64,000 nucleotides of DNA from SIRX01 sp965213905 (lineage in GTDB: Bacteria; Actinomycetota; Rubrobacteria; Rubrobacterales; Rubrobacteraceae), in contig OZ243922.1 in assembly GCA_965213905.1 (NCBI GenBank), forward strand, positions 1,674,001-1,738,000, in the 5' to 3' direction. The notes below the pieces were generated by a model, which ran no database searches, was not told the origin of the DNA, and was given only the letters and a program-made list of their open reading frames with translations. Below are positions 54,770 through 62,863 of the stretch, one piece after another; the stretch's first letter is position 1; each line of letters begins with the position of its first letter. The translations under genes were made by a program, and so were the position numbers.

Positions 54770-56341
54770 GTGAACGAAACGGGTATTTTCATAGGTGTAG
54801 ACTTGGGCACCACGAGCACCAAGGCCGTAGCTTTCGGCCGGGACGGCGGCACGCTGGCGGAAGGCGAGAAAGAGTATTCGTTGCACTCGCCCCTCCCCGA
54901 CAGGGCCGAGCAAGACCCCGACGACATTTTCGAGGCCGTACTACACTCCCTATCCGGCACCGTTGACGTTTTGGAAAAAGCCGGTTGCCGGGCCTCCGGG
55001 GTAGCCTTTAGCGCTGCGATGCACACCCTTCTGGCACTGGACGCCGGGGGAAACCCTCTAACGCCTTCCATCACCTACGCCGACAACCGGGCCGTGAGAC
55101 AGGCGGAGAGGATCCGCGATGATCTGGATGGACTCTCCGTTCACCGGCGTACGGGCACCCCGATACACCCGATGTCGCCGCTGGCGAAGCTCCTCTGGTT
55201 TCGCGAAGAGGACCCGGAGACTTTCGAGGCGGCGGCCCGGTGGGTCTCTATAAAGGAGTATGTCTTCTACAAACTCTTCGGCGAGTTCGTGGTTGACTAC
55301 TCCATAGCGTCGGCCACCGGCCTATTCAACCTGGAGAACCTCGACTGGGACGAAGGGGCGCTAGAGATCTCCGGGGTCTCCAGGGACCAGCTCTCCACCC
55401 CCGTTCCCACGACCCACGCGTTGGAGGGACCAGAGCCGGAGTACGTCGAACGCCTCGGAATAGAAGAAGACACGCCTTTCGTCGTGGGAGCAAACGATGG
55501 GGTGTTGGCGAACCTCGGGGTGGGCGCCATAGACCCCGGCGTGGTGGCGTGCTCCATCGGGACCAGTGGGGCGGTGCGGACGGTCGTGCGGGAGCCGGGT
55601 GTGGACGACGAGGGACGGACCTTCTGCTACGCGCTCACGGACGAGATGTGGGTGATTGGAGGCCCGATCAACAACGGCGGTATCGCGTTGCAGTGGGCCC
55701 GCGACGGGCTGTTCCCGAACCTCAAGGAGGTGGCAGAGCAGCAAGGGCGAGACCCTTACGAGCTTATGGAAGAGTTGGCGGAGGGCGTCGGGGCCGGTTC
55801 GGGCGGGGTGGTTTTTCTCCCTTACCTCACCGGGGAGCGGGCGCCCCACTGGAACGCGGACGTAAAGGGCGTGTTCTTCGGCCTGACCCTCCAGCACGGC
55901 CGGGAGCATCTCATACGGGCTGTCCTGGAAGGTGTTATCTATCAGATGAACAGCGTCGCCCGGTCTCTAGAAGAGGTCGCGGGAGAGCCCGCCGAAGTTC
56001 GGGCCACGGGTGGGTTTTCGCGGTCGGAGCTCTGGCGGGGCATCCTGGCGGACGTCTTCGGCAAGGAGATCCTCTTCCCCGACAGCTACCAAAGCTCGTG
56101 CCTGGGGGCCGCGCTGCTGGGCATGAAGGCTTTGGGTTTTATAGACTCGCTCGACGCCGCCAAATCCATAATCGAGGTCGAAACCCGTCAGGAGCCGGAC
56201 CAGGACAACGCCCGGACCTACAAGAAGCTCATGGAAGTTTTTACCCGCCTCTACGAGAGGCTAGAGCCCGAGTTTGCCGAAATGAGCCAGATACAAGCCG
56301 CCCTGCAAGCAGACGAGCCGGGCGAGGAGAAAGAAGGATGA
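54770..56341 (+). CDS. gntK: FGGY-family gluconokinase
   Basis: 523 residues from GTG 54770, chosen so that the phosphate-1 motif GVDLGTTSTKAVAF starts at residue 8 as in relatives; an ATG at 54683 would add 29 unlike residues. FGGY motifs TYADNRA, GTSGAVRT, FLPYLTGERAPHWN and ATGGFSRSELWRGILAD are seen. Among FGGY kinases this pattern, with a gntP-type permease 19 bases downstream, is that of gluconokinases, which make 6-phosphogluconate from gluconate and ATP. Xylulokinase is the less likely alternative. Confidence 0.87.
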   Translation: MNETGIFIGVDLGTTSTKAVAFGRDGGTLAEGEKEYSLHSPLPDRAEQDPDDIFEAVLHSLSGTVDVLEKAGCRASGVAFSAAMHTLLALDAGGNPLTPSITYADNRAVRQAERIRDDLDGLSVHRRTGTPIHPMSPLAKLLWFREEDPETFEAAARWVSIKEYVFYKLFGEFVVDYSIASATGLFNLENLDWDEGALEISGVSRDQLSTPVPTTHALEGPEPEYVERLGIEEDTPFVVGANDGVLANLGVGAIDPGVVACSIGTSGAVRTVVREPGVDDEGRTFCYALTDEMWVIGGPINNGGIALQWARDGLFPNLKEVAEQQGRDPYELMEELAEGVGAGSGGVVFLPYLTGERAPHWNADVKGVFFGLTLQHGREHLIRAVLEGVIYQMNSVARSLEEVAGEPAEVRATGGFSRSELWRGILADVFGKEILFPDSYQSSCLGAALLGMKALGFIDSLDAAKSIIEVETRQEPDQDNARTYKKLMEVFTRLYERLEPEFAEMSQIQAALQADEPGEEKEG

Positions 56342-56360
56342 CCCGGAAAGGAGATACAAC

Positions 56361-57719
56361 GTGTCACCGTTCGTATTGCTAGCCATTATCGCCGTAGCCA
56401 TCGTAGCCATATTATTCTTGATCCTGGTCATGAAGGTCCACGCCTTCGTCACCCTGCTGATCGTCAGCTTCTTTACCGCGGTCGTTACCGGCATACCACC
56501 CGGCGACATAATCCAGGTCATCCAGGATGGCATGGGCGGCACGCTAGGCTACATAGCCGTGGTCGTCGGCCTCGGTGCGATGTTCGGCGAGGTGCTGCGG
56601 GTCACGGGCGGGGCGGACCAGATCGCCCGCACCTTAGTAGGGGCTTTCGGGCAGGACCGCATTCAGTGGGCTTTAGGTTTAACGGGTTTCCTCGTGGCGA
56701 TCCCGGTGTTCTTCGACGTTGGCCTGATCATCATCATCCCGCTCGTCTACACGCTGGCCGAGCGGTTCGGCCGGTCGCTGCTCTACTACGCGATACCCCT
56801 CATCGCCGGCCTCGCCGTGACCCACAGCTTCATCCCCCCAACACCCGGCCCGGTCGCCGCGGCCGGCATAATGGGCGCGGACCTCGGGTGGGTGATCCTG
56901 TGGGGAACGGTCGCCGGTATCCCGGCGGTCATCATAGGTGGCATCCTCTTCGGCAAGTACATCGGAGGCAGGATCAACGTCGGAGTCCCCGAGTACTTCC
57001 TCGAAGCCGAAGAAGAGTTCCAGGAAGAAGGAGACGAACAGAAGACCACACCTTCGTTCCTGCTAATCGTCTCGATCATCCTGATCCCGCTGCTACTCAT
57101 CCTCATAAACACCCTCTCCGACATTGTGCTGCCCGACGACAGCGGCTTGAAGACTTTCCTCACGCTGATAGGTCACCCTTTCTCCGCCCTGACCATCGCC
57201 GTGCTGCTCGCCTTCTACTTCATCGGCGTCCGGCACGGCTACTCGGGAGACGAAGTACAGCGCATGGCGACCAAAGCACTAGAGCCCGTAGGCCTGATCG
57301 TGCTGGTCACCGGCGCCGGCGGCGTCTTTGGCGCGGTGCTCTCGGAAAGTGGGCTCGGAGACAGCCTTCAGCAGCTTATGCAAGCCGCCAACATGCCCGT
57401 TATAGTGCTCGCCTTTCTCACCGCCGTCCTCATCCGCATCTCTTTGGGTTCTGCGACAGTTTCCATAGTAACGGCGGCCAGCGTGGTTGCGCCCGTGATC
57501 GAAGCCGGAAACTACTCCGCGCCCCTGATCGGCGCGGTCGTCATCGCCACAGCCTCCGGCGCCACGGTGCTCTCGCACGTAAACGACTCCGGGTTCTGGC
57601 TCGTGAGCCGCTACCTCGGGATAAACGAGAAACAGACGTTGCAGTCGTGGACGGTGATGGAGACAATCATCGGCCTGGTTGGCTTCTCGGTGATGCTCGT
57701 GGTCAGCTTCTTCCTATAA
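56361..57719 (+). CDS. gntP: GntP family gluconate permease
   Basis: 452 residues with about twelve membrane helices. FVAIPVFFDV-type segment FLVAIPVFFDVGLIIIIPLVY, AGLAVTHSFIPPTPGPVAAA and the closing ASGATVLSHVNDSGFWLV are the GntP signatures. It imports gluconate by proton symport. It follows the kinase gene after 19 bases with AAAGGAG near the start, so uptake and phosphorylation are encoded together. Confidence 0.93.
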   Translation: MSPFVLLAIIAVAIVAILFLILVMKVHAFVTLLIVSFFTAVVTGIPPGDIIQVIQDGMGGTLGYIAVVVGLGAMFGEVLRVTGGADQIARTLVGAFGQDRIQWALGLTGFLVAIPVFFDVGLIIIIPLVYTLAERFGRSLLYYAIPLIAGLAVTHSFIPPTPGPVAAAGIMGADLGWVILWGTVAGIPAVIIGGILFGKYIGGRINVGVPEYFLEAEEEFQEEGDEQKTTPSFLLIVSIILIPLLLILINTLSDIVLPDDSGLKTFLTLIGHPFSALTIAVLLAFYFIGVRHGYSGDEVQRMATKALEPVGLIVLVTGAGGVFGAVLSESGLGDSLQQLMQAANMPVIVLAFLTAVLIRISLGSATVSIVTAASVVAPVIEAGNYSAPLIGAVVIATASGATVLSHVNDSGFWLVSRYLGINEKQTLQSWTVMETIIGLVGFSVMLVVSFFL

Positions 57720-57847
57720 AGTCGGTCGTAAACCCCGGATACGGTACGAAGTCCTTCGGAACGACCCTGTAACACAACTCGGCCCCGAACCAGCCCCAGA
57801 CCGACCGCCAACACCGAAGTCCGCACGTTAACAACGAAACACCCCGC

Positions 57848-57884
57848 TTGACGAACTAACATATATGTGTATACTGCACATATA
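57848..57884 (+). promoter_or_regulatory. Promoter with palindromic operator before the phasin-like gene
   Basis: TTGACG (57848-57853) and TATACT (57870-57875) with a 16-base spacer form a strong sigma-70 promoter 42 bases before the ATG. A perfect 8-bp inverted repeat, TATATGTG (57862-57869) and CACATATA (57877-57884), is centred on the -10 element, as expected of a repressor operator. Confidence 0.7.
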
Positions 57885-57916
57885 GACAAAAGTTCTTAGC
57901 AACATTGGAGGTAAAA

Positions 57917-58249
57917 ATGGCTGAAGTCAAAAAGATAAACGAGACGGTCGAGCAGGTGGCACAGACGACCAAAAACTCGTTCGAGACGGTTTTGAATCAC
58001 ACCGTTGCGTTGCAGGAGCGCAACATTCGGTTCTCGCAAAACGTTTTGGACGGCTTCACCAAAGAAGTTCGTCAGCAGGCCGAGAGCAACCGGGCGATGA
58101 CCCAGGAACTCGTCGAGCGGGCCGAAAAGCAGCGCGACGCTTTCCAGAATTTGGTAGAGGACTCGGTAGATAGCTACATGGATTTCGTGTATGCTCCGTT
58201 TTCTTACTATAAAGAAGGTCTAGAGGTGGCGAAGAAAGCTACCCGTTAG
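57917..58249 (+). CDS. Phasin-like helical protein
   Basis: 110 residues from ATG 57917; GGAGG lies five bases upstream. The sequence is amphipathic helix throughout (TTKNSFETVLNHTVALQERN, DGFTKEVRQQAESNRAMTQE, YAPFSYYKEGLEVAKKA) and resembles phasin-type or apolipoprotein-like proteins that coat storage granules or bind lipid surfaces. No polyhydroxyalkanoate genes are nearby, so the target is unknown. It has its own strong promoter and is followed by an 11-bp hairpin. Confidence 0.6.
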   Translation: MAEVKKINETVEQVAQTTKNSFETVLNHTVALQERNIRFSQNVLDGFTKEVRQQAESNRAMTQELVERAEKQRDAFQNLVEDSVDSYMDFVYAPFSYYKEGLEVAKKATR

Positions 58250-58274
58250 GGCTGCAAAAAGCGACAAGACCTGG

Positions 58275-58301
58275 GGGCCGGGGACGTTAAGTCCCCGGCC
58301 C
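58275..58301 (+). terminator. Strong hairpin after the phasin-like gene
   Basis: Perfect 11-bp stem (58275-58285 with 58291-58301) around loop GTTAA. No T tract follows, so it may be a T-less terminator, an mRNA-stabilising hairpin, or an attenuator before the sigma factor gene 32 bases on. Confidence 0.5.
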
Positions 58302-58332
58302 TTCGGGCGGTTTCACAGGAGGAGTTAGCTAA

Positions 58333-59202
58333 ATGACCACTTATACGCGGCCTACTACGCGGGGATCTCAGACGCCGGATCTCCTACCGAGTTACCTGGC
58401 CTATATTGGCCGGGGACAACTACTAACGCACAAGGAAGAGATCGAGCTCTCCAACCGGACCAAAGAGGGTGACGAGCGCGCCCGGCAACGGCTCATCGAG
58501 AAGAACCTGCGGCTGGTCGTCTCGGTCGCCAAAAAGTACCGAGGATACGGGCTGCCTTTTGAGGACCTGATCCAGGAGGGCAACATCGGCCTTATGCGGG
58601 CCGTCGAGAAGTTCGACCCGGACAAGGGCTATCGTTTCTCCACCTACGCCACCTGGTGGGTGCGGCAGGCCGTGCAGCGGGCCGTCGCCGATAAGGGCCG
58701 TACTATCCGGGTTCCGGTCCACATGACCGAGAAGATCCGGAAGGTCTCCCGGACTTTCAACGAGCTTTCCGCGGAGCTGGAGCGCGAGCCCTCCGAAGAG
58801 GAAATCTCCGAGCGCCTCGGCTGGACCCTCGAAGAAGTCCAGGACGTAAAAAGCGCCATGCCGGACGCCACGAGCCTCGACAAGCCTATAGGCTCCGACG
58901 ACGACTCCTCCGAGCTCGGCAGCTTTATAGAAGACGAGCAAGCCTCCGACACGCCCGGGGTGGTTCTGCGGGACATGGAGACGGATCAGCTCAAAGAAGC
59001 CATCGAGCACCTGCCTGAACGCGCCCGCTACGTGCTCATCCGGCGCTACGGCCTGGACAATCAGGAGGCCGGCACCCTGGCCCAGCTTAGCGAAGAGCTT
59101 GGCATAAGCCGCGAGCGCGTGCGTCAGATACAGCGCGAAGCCGTTATAGCACTCGGCAGCGGAGAAGCCGGACAAGCCCTCCGCGCCCACTCGGCGGCTT
59201 AA
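58333..59202 (+). CDS. Sigma-70 family RNA polymerase sigma factor, RpoD/SigA type
   Basis: 289 residues covering regions 1.2 to 4.2: LPSYLAYIGRGQLLTHKEEIEL (1.2), KNLRLVVSVAKKYRGYGLPFEDLIQEGNIGLMRAVEKFD (2.1-2.2, shown only as landmarks), YRFSTYATWWVRQAV (2.3-2.4), RTIRVPVHM (3.0), and ELGISRERVRQIQREA (4.2). There is no region 1.1, so it is either the compact primary factor found in some actinobacteria or a group-2 stress factor such as HrdB/SigB-like paralogues; the window alone cannot decide. Confidence 0.9.
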   Translation: MTTYTRPTTRGSQTPDLLPSYLAYIGRGQLLTHKEEIELSNRTKEGDERARQRLIEKNLRLVVSVAKKYRGYGLPFEDLIQEGNIGLMRAVEKFDPDKGYRFSTYATWWVRQAVQRAVADKGRTIRVPVHMTEKIRKVSRTFNELSAELEREPSEEEISERLGWTLEEVQDVKSAMPDATSLDKPIGSDDDSSELGSFIEDEQASDTPGVVLRDMETDQLKEAIEHLPERARYVLIRRYGLDNQEAGTLAQLSEELGISRERVRQIQREAVIALGSGEAGQALRAHSAA

Positions 59203-59301
59203 CAAACACACAATACTCCTACTGCGGCATCCGCACTCCGGTTTGCGTCGGGGCCGATACAATGGTCTCCGGTACAACGCAAACTATACGAGGAGTAACG
59301 G

Positions 59302-60003
59302 ATGTCGCAGCCTATAGACCTCTACTACTGGCCGACCCCCAACGGCTGGAAAATCTCCATTTTCCTGGAAGAAGTCGGTCTTCCGTACAACGTCGTGCCG
59401 GTGGACATCGCCGCCGGGGATCAGTTCGAAGAAGAGTTCCTCAAGATCAGCCCGAACAACAAGATGCCCGCCATCGTAGACCCGGAAGGGCCGAACGGTG
59501 GCCCAATCTCCCTTTTCGAGTCCGGCGCTATCCTGATCTACCTCTCAGAAAAGACCGGCCAGTTTTTCTCCCAAGCTCCTCGTGAGCGCTACGAAATACT
59601 GTCCTGGCTGATGTTCCAGATGGGACACGTTGGGCCAATGCTCGGCCAGGCGCACCACTTTCGCGGCTACGCGCCGGAGAAGATCGAGTACGCCATAGAC
59701 CGCTACACTAACGAGGCCGCCCGGCTCTACGGCGTCATGGACCGGCACCTAGCTGACAAAGACTACTTCGTGGGCGACGAATACTCGATTGCGGACGTGG
59801 CGATTTACCCCTGGCTCATCCCCTACGAGCGGCAGGGCCAAGATATGAACGACTTTCCCAACCTCTACCGCTGGTTCGAGCAGGTAGGTTCGCGTCCCGC
59901 CGTCCAACGCGGCCTGGCCGCGGGCGAGGAACTACGCAAACCTATCGAGGAGGTAGACGAAGAATCCCGCAACCGGTTGTTCGGCAACACCGGACGCTCA
60001 TAA
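59302..60003 (+). CDS. Nu-class glutathione S-transferase (YfcG/YghU-like)
   Basis: 233 residues; AGGAG seven bases before the ATG. IDLYYWPTPNGWKISIFLEE is the N-terminal thioredoxin-fold signature of the Nu class, followed by NNKMPAIVDPEG, FESGAILIYLSEKTG and the helical domain with YSIADVAIYPW. These proteins act as disulfide-bond reductases using glutathione; actinobacteria usually make mycothiol or bacillithiol-like thiols, so the thiol used here is open. Confidence 0.9.
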   Translation: MSQPIDLYYWPTPNGWKISIFLEEVGLPYNVVPVDIAAGDQFEEEFLKISPNNKMPAIVDPEGPNGGPISLFESGAILIYLSEKTGQFFSQAPRERYEILSWLMFQMGHVGPMLGQAHHFRGYAPEKIEYAIDRYTNEAARLYGVMDRHLADKDYFVGDEYSIADVAIYPWLIPYERQGQDMNDFPNLYRWFEQVGSRPAVQRGLAAGEELRKPIEEVDEESRNRLFGNTGRS

Positions 60004-60153
60004 ACGAGACTACCGCAACCGGTCCTACGGTCCTATATGGACCGGCGAAAGCGCAGATTCCTCTCGACGCCACTGATTCTGTGAACCCACCGATCCACCC
60101 GGCCGCCGGGATCGTAGTATTGTTAGAGTGTTACGTCGAAGGAGGCTGCGAGT

Positions 60154-60885
60154 TTGTTCAATTCACGTTTCGCGCGGGTGTTTGGTCCGCTGGTCCTGGC
60201 CGTCTTCGTAACCACGTCTTGCGGTGGTGGAAACCCGCCGGACGCGGCTTCGGGAGGTACGGGGCAGAGTCCCGCGACGACCGTCGAGGACGGTGGCACC
60301 TCCGGCGGAACGACCGCCGCAACGTCGGGGGTTACTTCCGAAGAAAACGCTTACAACCCGAACGCGGAGATCGGCCCGAACGAAGTAACGAACATGATGC
60401 CGGCCGACGGGCAGGAGCGGGACGAGTCCCAACCGCTGCCGCAAAACCCGCCCGAGGGCGTAAAGACCTATCCGTCCAAAGGAAACGCACTGGTGGAGGG
60501 GCAAATCGACTACGACCGCGACCCGCCGACCAACGGGAAGCATTCTCCGCTCTGGCAGAATTGCGGGTTCTACTCCGAGCCCGTGGGCAAAGCGACCGCC
60601 GTACACAGCATGGACCACGGGGTAGTCTGGATCTCCTACCGTCCAGATCTTCCGGCAGATCAGATAGAGCAACTGCGGCCCTACGGCGATGAGGAGTACG
60701 TCATAGTGAGCCCCTACCCCGACTTGCCCGCCCCGGTGGTGGCGACCGCCTGGAGAAACCAGATCTACCTGGAAGGAGCGAACGACCCGCGCCTCCGGGA
60801 GTTCGTAAACCAGTTCAGGATCACCGAACTTGCGCCACTCTCCGGTAACCGCTGCGTTGGGGGCGTAGGCCGGCCGGACGCTTAG
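60154..60885 (+). CDS. DUF3105 domain-containing lipoprotein
   Basis: 243 residues from TTG 60154 (GAAGGAGG upstream). The signal sequence ends in a lipobox-like TTSCGGG with Cys near residue 23. A 65-residue disordered Gly/Thr/Asn linker leads to the DUF3105 domain: DPPTNGKHSPLWQNCGFY, AVHSMDHGVVWISYRPDLP and the closing FRITELAPLSGNRC. The histidines and cysteines of the family are kept. Role unknown; predicted to be outside the cell, membrane-anchored. Confidence 0.85.
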   Translation: MFNSRFARVFGPLVLAVFVTTSCGGGNPPDAASGGTGQSPATTVEDGGTSGGTTAATSGVTSEENAYNPNAEIGPNEVTNMMPADGQERDESQPLPQNPPEGVKTYPSKGNALVEGQIDYDRDPPTNGKHSPLWQNCGFYSEPVGKATAVHSMDHGVVWISYRPDLPADQIEQLRPYGDEEYVIVSPYPDLPAPVVATAWRNQIYLEGANDPRLREFVNQFRITELAPLSGNRCVGGVGRPDA

Positions 60886-60924
60886 GTCCTGCCACGGCCC
60901 GCCCCCTAGAACTAGAACGCCAAA

Positions 60925-60964
60925 GAGGGCCGGCCCGATAAAGCGGCCAACCCTCCAAATTTTT
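60925..60964 (+). terminator. Bidirectional-looking terminator between convergent genes
   Basis: GAGGG (60925-60929) pairs with CCCTC (60951-60955) and GGCC (60932-60935) with GGCC (60945-60948); a T run (60960-60964) follows on the plus strand. Confidence 0.6.
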
Positions 60965-60985
60965 GTTATTCCAAGTCTTTGTTAT

Positions 60986-61855
60986 CTAGCGGCGTATGAG
61001 GTTGTAGGCTAGTAGTCCGCCACCGCCGAACAGTAGCGTGGCCATGAGGCCGATAACCACCAGGGAGTAGCCACCCGTGTCCGGGAGAACACTCAAGATA
61101 CCATCGTCAGCGGCCTCGTCGTTCGTGGTACCGTTGCTGGCCGCGGAGTCTTCGTACTGGCCCCCGTCTTCGACTACGCCGTCTTCGTACTGGTCGTCGG
61201 AAGCGACACCTTCATCAGCGGGATCTTCTGTGGTAGAGCCATCCTCGTACTGGTCGTCGGTAGCAGGAGCGCTGTCTAGTACCTCCACCGACTCGACGTA
61301 TATCAGTAGATCGGTGAGATCATAGCCTTCTGTTCCGGTGCCCTCTGTCTGGAAGTAGCCTGTTATGGTTGCCCGCTGGCCTACGTACTGCGAAAGGTCT
61401 ACCCCATCGTCTTGGAGGTTGCTGAAGAGTCCATATTCGTCACCCGTGCCATCTTCCGTGATGGTGTGCGTGGAACCCTCTGCCTCGGGATCAGCGGTTG
61501 GTTGGATGACGCCCGTTATTACGGCGTCTGGTGCCGGATCGTAGTCTGCCGCAAGCTCCACGTCGGTTACATTTAGAGCGGGAGTAACGCCGGGTGCACT
61601 ACCGACCGGTGCGGCCTCGATGGTGATCCGCTCTCCAACGAAGGGGTCGAGGTCCACGAAACCGCTGATCAACACGTACTCATCTCCCGTCGCCTCGTCG
61701 GTAAACGAATACTGGACGGTCGGATCCTCGCCCTCCGTGTAGGGCTCACCAAGCACCCCGGTCGCCGTTACCGGACCCTGCTGGGCGAAAGCCGGCCCCG
61801 CCACCACGAGCACCATCGCCAGCGTCGCCACCAGAACCATCAACCTCTTCAACAT
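60986..61855 (-). CDS. LPXTG-anchored surface protein with two OB-like repeats
   Basis: 289 residues. A signal peptide (LKRLMVLVATLAMVLVVAGPAFA) is followed by two related beta-rich units: VTATGVLGEPYTEGEDPTV to VTDVELAADY, and AVITGVIQPTADPEAEG to IYVESVEVL, each with TGDEY and VGxR(I/A)TI landmarks, suggesting a duplicated OB-type fold. An acidic linker has three DQYEDG/GQYEDS repeats, then the sortase signal LPDTG, a membrane helix and a basic tail. It is therefore predicted to be wall-anchored. The ligand is unknown. Confidence 0.85.
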   Translation of the reverse strand: MLKRLMVLVATLAMVLVVAGPAFAQQGPVTATGVLGEPYTEGEDPTVQYSFTDEATGDEYVLISGFVDLDPFVGERITIEAAPVGSAPGVTPALNVTDVELAADYDPAPDAVITGVIQPTADPEAEGSTHTITEDGTGDEYGLFSNLQDDGVDLSQYVGQRATITGYFQTEGTGTEGYDLTDLLIYVESVEVLDSAPATDDQYEDGSTTEDPADEGVASDDQYEDGVVEDGGQYEDSAASNGTTNDEAADDGILSVLPDTGGYSLVVIGLMATLLFGGGGLLAYNLIRR

Positions 61856-61884
61856 AGCCTGCTCCTTTTTTCGTTCCCTGCTAT

Positions 61885-61908
61885 CTTAAAGAACCTTAAC
61901 CATCTTAA
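61885..61908 (-). promoter_or_regulatory. Three phased CTTAA boxes upstream of the LPXTG gene
   Basis: CTTAA at 61885-61889, 61895-61899 and 61904-61908 recur every 9-10 bases, one helical turn, 30-53 bases before the start codon. Such spaced direct repeats are typical of OmpR/PhoB-family response-regulator sites. Confidence 0.4.
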
Positions 61909-62012
61909 ATAACAGTACGATTACAAAAGAGAGGGGTTTTGGTAACAATTGTATTAAGCTCTGGTTGCAAAGAGGTTGAGGAGATGTAACGTTGGCAATT
62001 AGTGCTTGGTGG

Positions 62013-62177
62013 TTAAAAGCCCGGAATTGGGACCTCGTCGAAGGCTTCTTTGCCGGCGCCGCAGTCGGGGCATTTGTCGGGAGGTTGGCCTTCTACGCTG
62101 TAGCCGCAGTTCGTGCAGGCCCAGTTGAGCGGGATGGATCCACCTTGTTCTTCGGGGTTGCCGCGTTGGTCCGTCAT
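62013..62177 (-). CDS. Rubredoxin-like zinc-ribbon/iron protein
   Basis: 54 residues from ATG 62177, which overlaps the TGA of the DUF1360 gene as ATGA. Two CxxC pairs (CTNCGY, CPDCGA) at rubredoxin-like spacing, 15 residues between pairs, and the PLNWACTNCGYS context match the C-terminal rubredoxin domain of rubrerythrin-type proteins, which binds one iron. It may carry electrons to an oxidoreductase or simply bind zinc. Confidence 0.75.
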   Translation of the reverse strand: MTDQRGNPEEQGGSIPLNWACTNCGYSVEGQPPDKCPDCGAGKEAFDEVPIPGF

Positions 62178-62710
62178 TGCTCGTTTGCTTTGTTTATGGA
62201 GCGTTTGTAGGTCTGGTGGGTAAAGTCGGAGATCGCGAGTATCGAAAAGATACTCGCCACAAAGCGGGTTGGGCGGGGGACGAGTACGAGCCCGTAGGAG
62301 AAGAAGGCCGTAACCCACATCCCAAGGCAGAAGTGGCAGGTGAGCAGGCCCCCAAGGGCTTTCTGCAACCCGGAGCCGCGAGGTTTCTCGTCTAGATTGG
62401 TCGGGCTCTTGACTTCTTGCAGTTCGGTTACCGGCGCCCGAAGGAAGCTTGTTACCGAGGCGTTGCTAACGATGTAACTCAGCTTGTGCGCCGCCACGCC
62501 CAGCAACGTCAGGTCTGCGAGCTTTATCCGCTCCGGCAGTTCGCGGCCCGTTGCCCGCGCCACGAGCAAGAATAGCACGAAGATGCTGCTAAAAACCCCC
62601 ACGAGGGTCGCGTAGGCCCCCGTAGGCACCTCGCCATTCTCGTCGTAGCTCTCGAAGAGTTCCTCGGGGGAGTCACTGTCGGTTATCTTGGATACTGGGT
62701 TGTCGGCCAC
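62174..62710 (-). CDS. DUF1360 membrane protein
   Basis: 178 residues from GTG 62710 (AGGAG seven bases upstream), preferred to an in-frame start at 62800. About four membrane helices; LTLLGVAAHKLSYIVS and LLTCHFCLGMWVTAFFSYG are the DUF1360 (YjcA-like) signatures, the latter with a CxxC at a helix end. The family is linked to spore or envelope proteins in Bacillus; function is unknown. It is translationally coupled to the rubredoxin-like gene. Confidence 0.82.
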   Translation of the reverse strand: MADNPVSKITDSDSPEELFESYDENGEVPTGAYATLVGVFSSIFVLFLLVARATGRELPERIKLADLTLLGVAAHKLSYIVSNASVTSFLRAPVTELQEVKSPTNLDEKPRGSGLQKALGGLLTCHFCLGMWVTAFFSYGLVLVPRPTRFVASIFSILAISDFTHQTYKRSINKANEQ

Positions 62711-62787
62711 TGTCTCTCCTGGTCTGGGTTTTCGTACGGATTCTACCCTTTTGGCGCTTTGGTACACGTCCCACGTCCGGGTACCTA

Positions 62788-62817
62788 TTGCCAACCTCAC
62801 AAAAATACCGTTATTCT
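62788..62817 (+). promoter_or_regulatory. Candidate sigma-70 promoter of glgE
   Basis: TTGCCA (62788-62793) and TATTCT (62812-62817) with an 18-base spacer, 46 bases before the ATG, in the divergent gap with the DUF1360 gene. Confidence 0.45.
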
Positions 62818-62863
62818 AAGCGCCGAACTGTTGATACTTTAACGGCCGCTTGCCGGAGGATAA

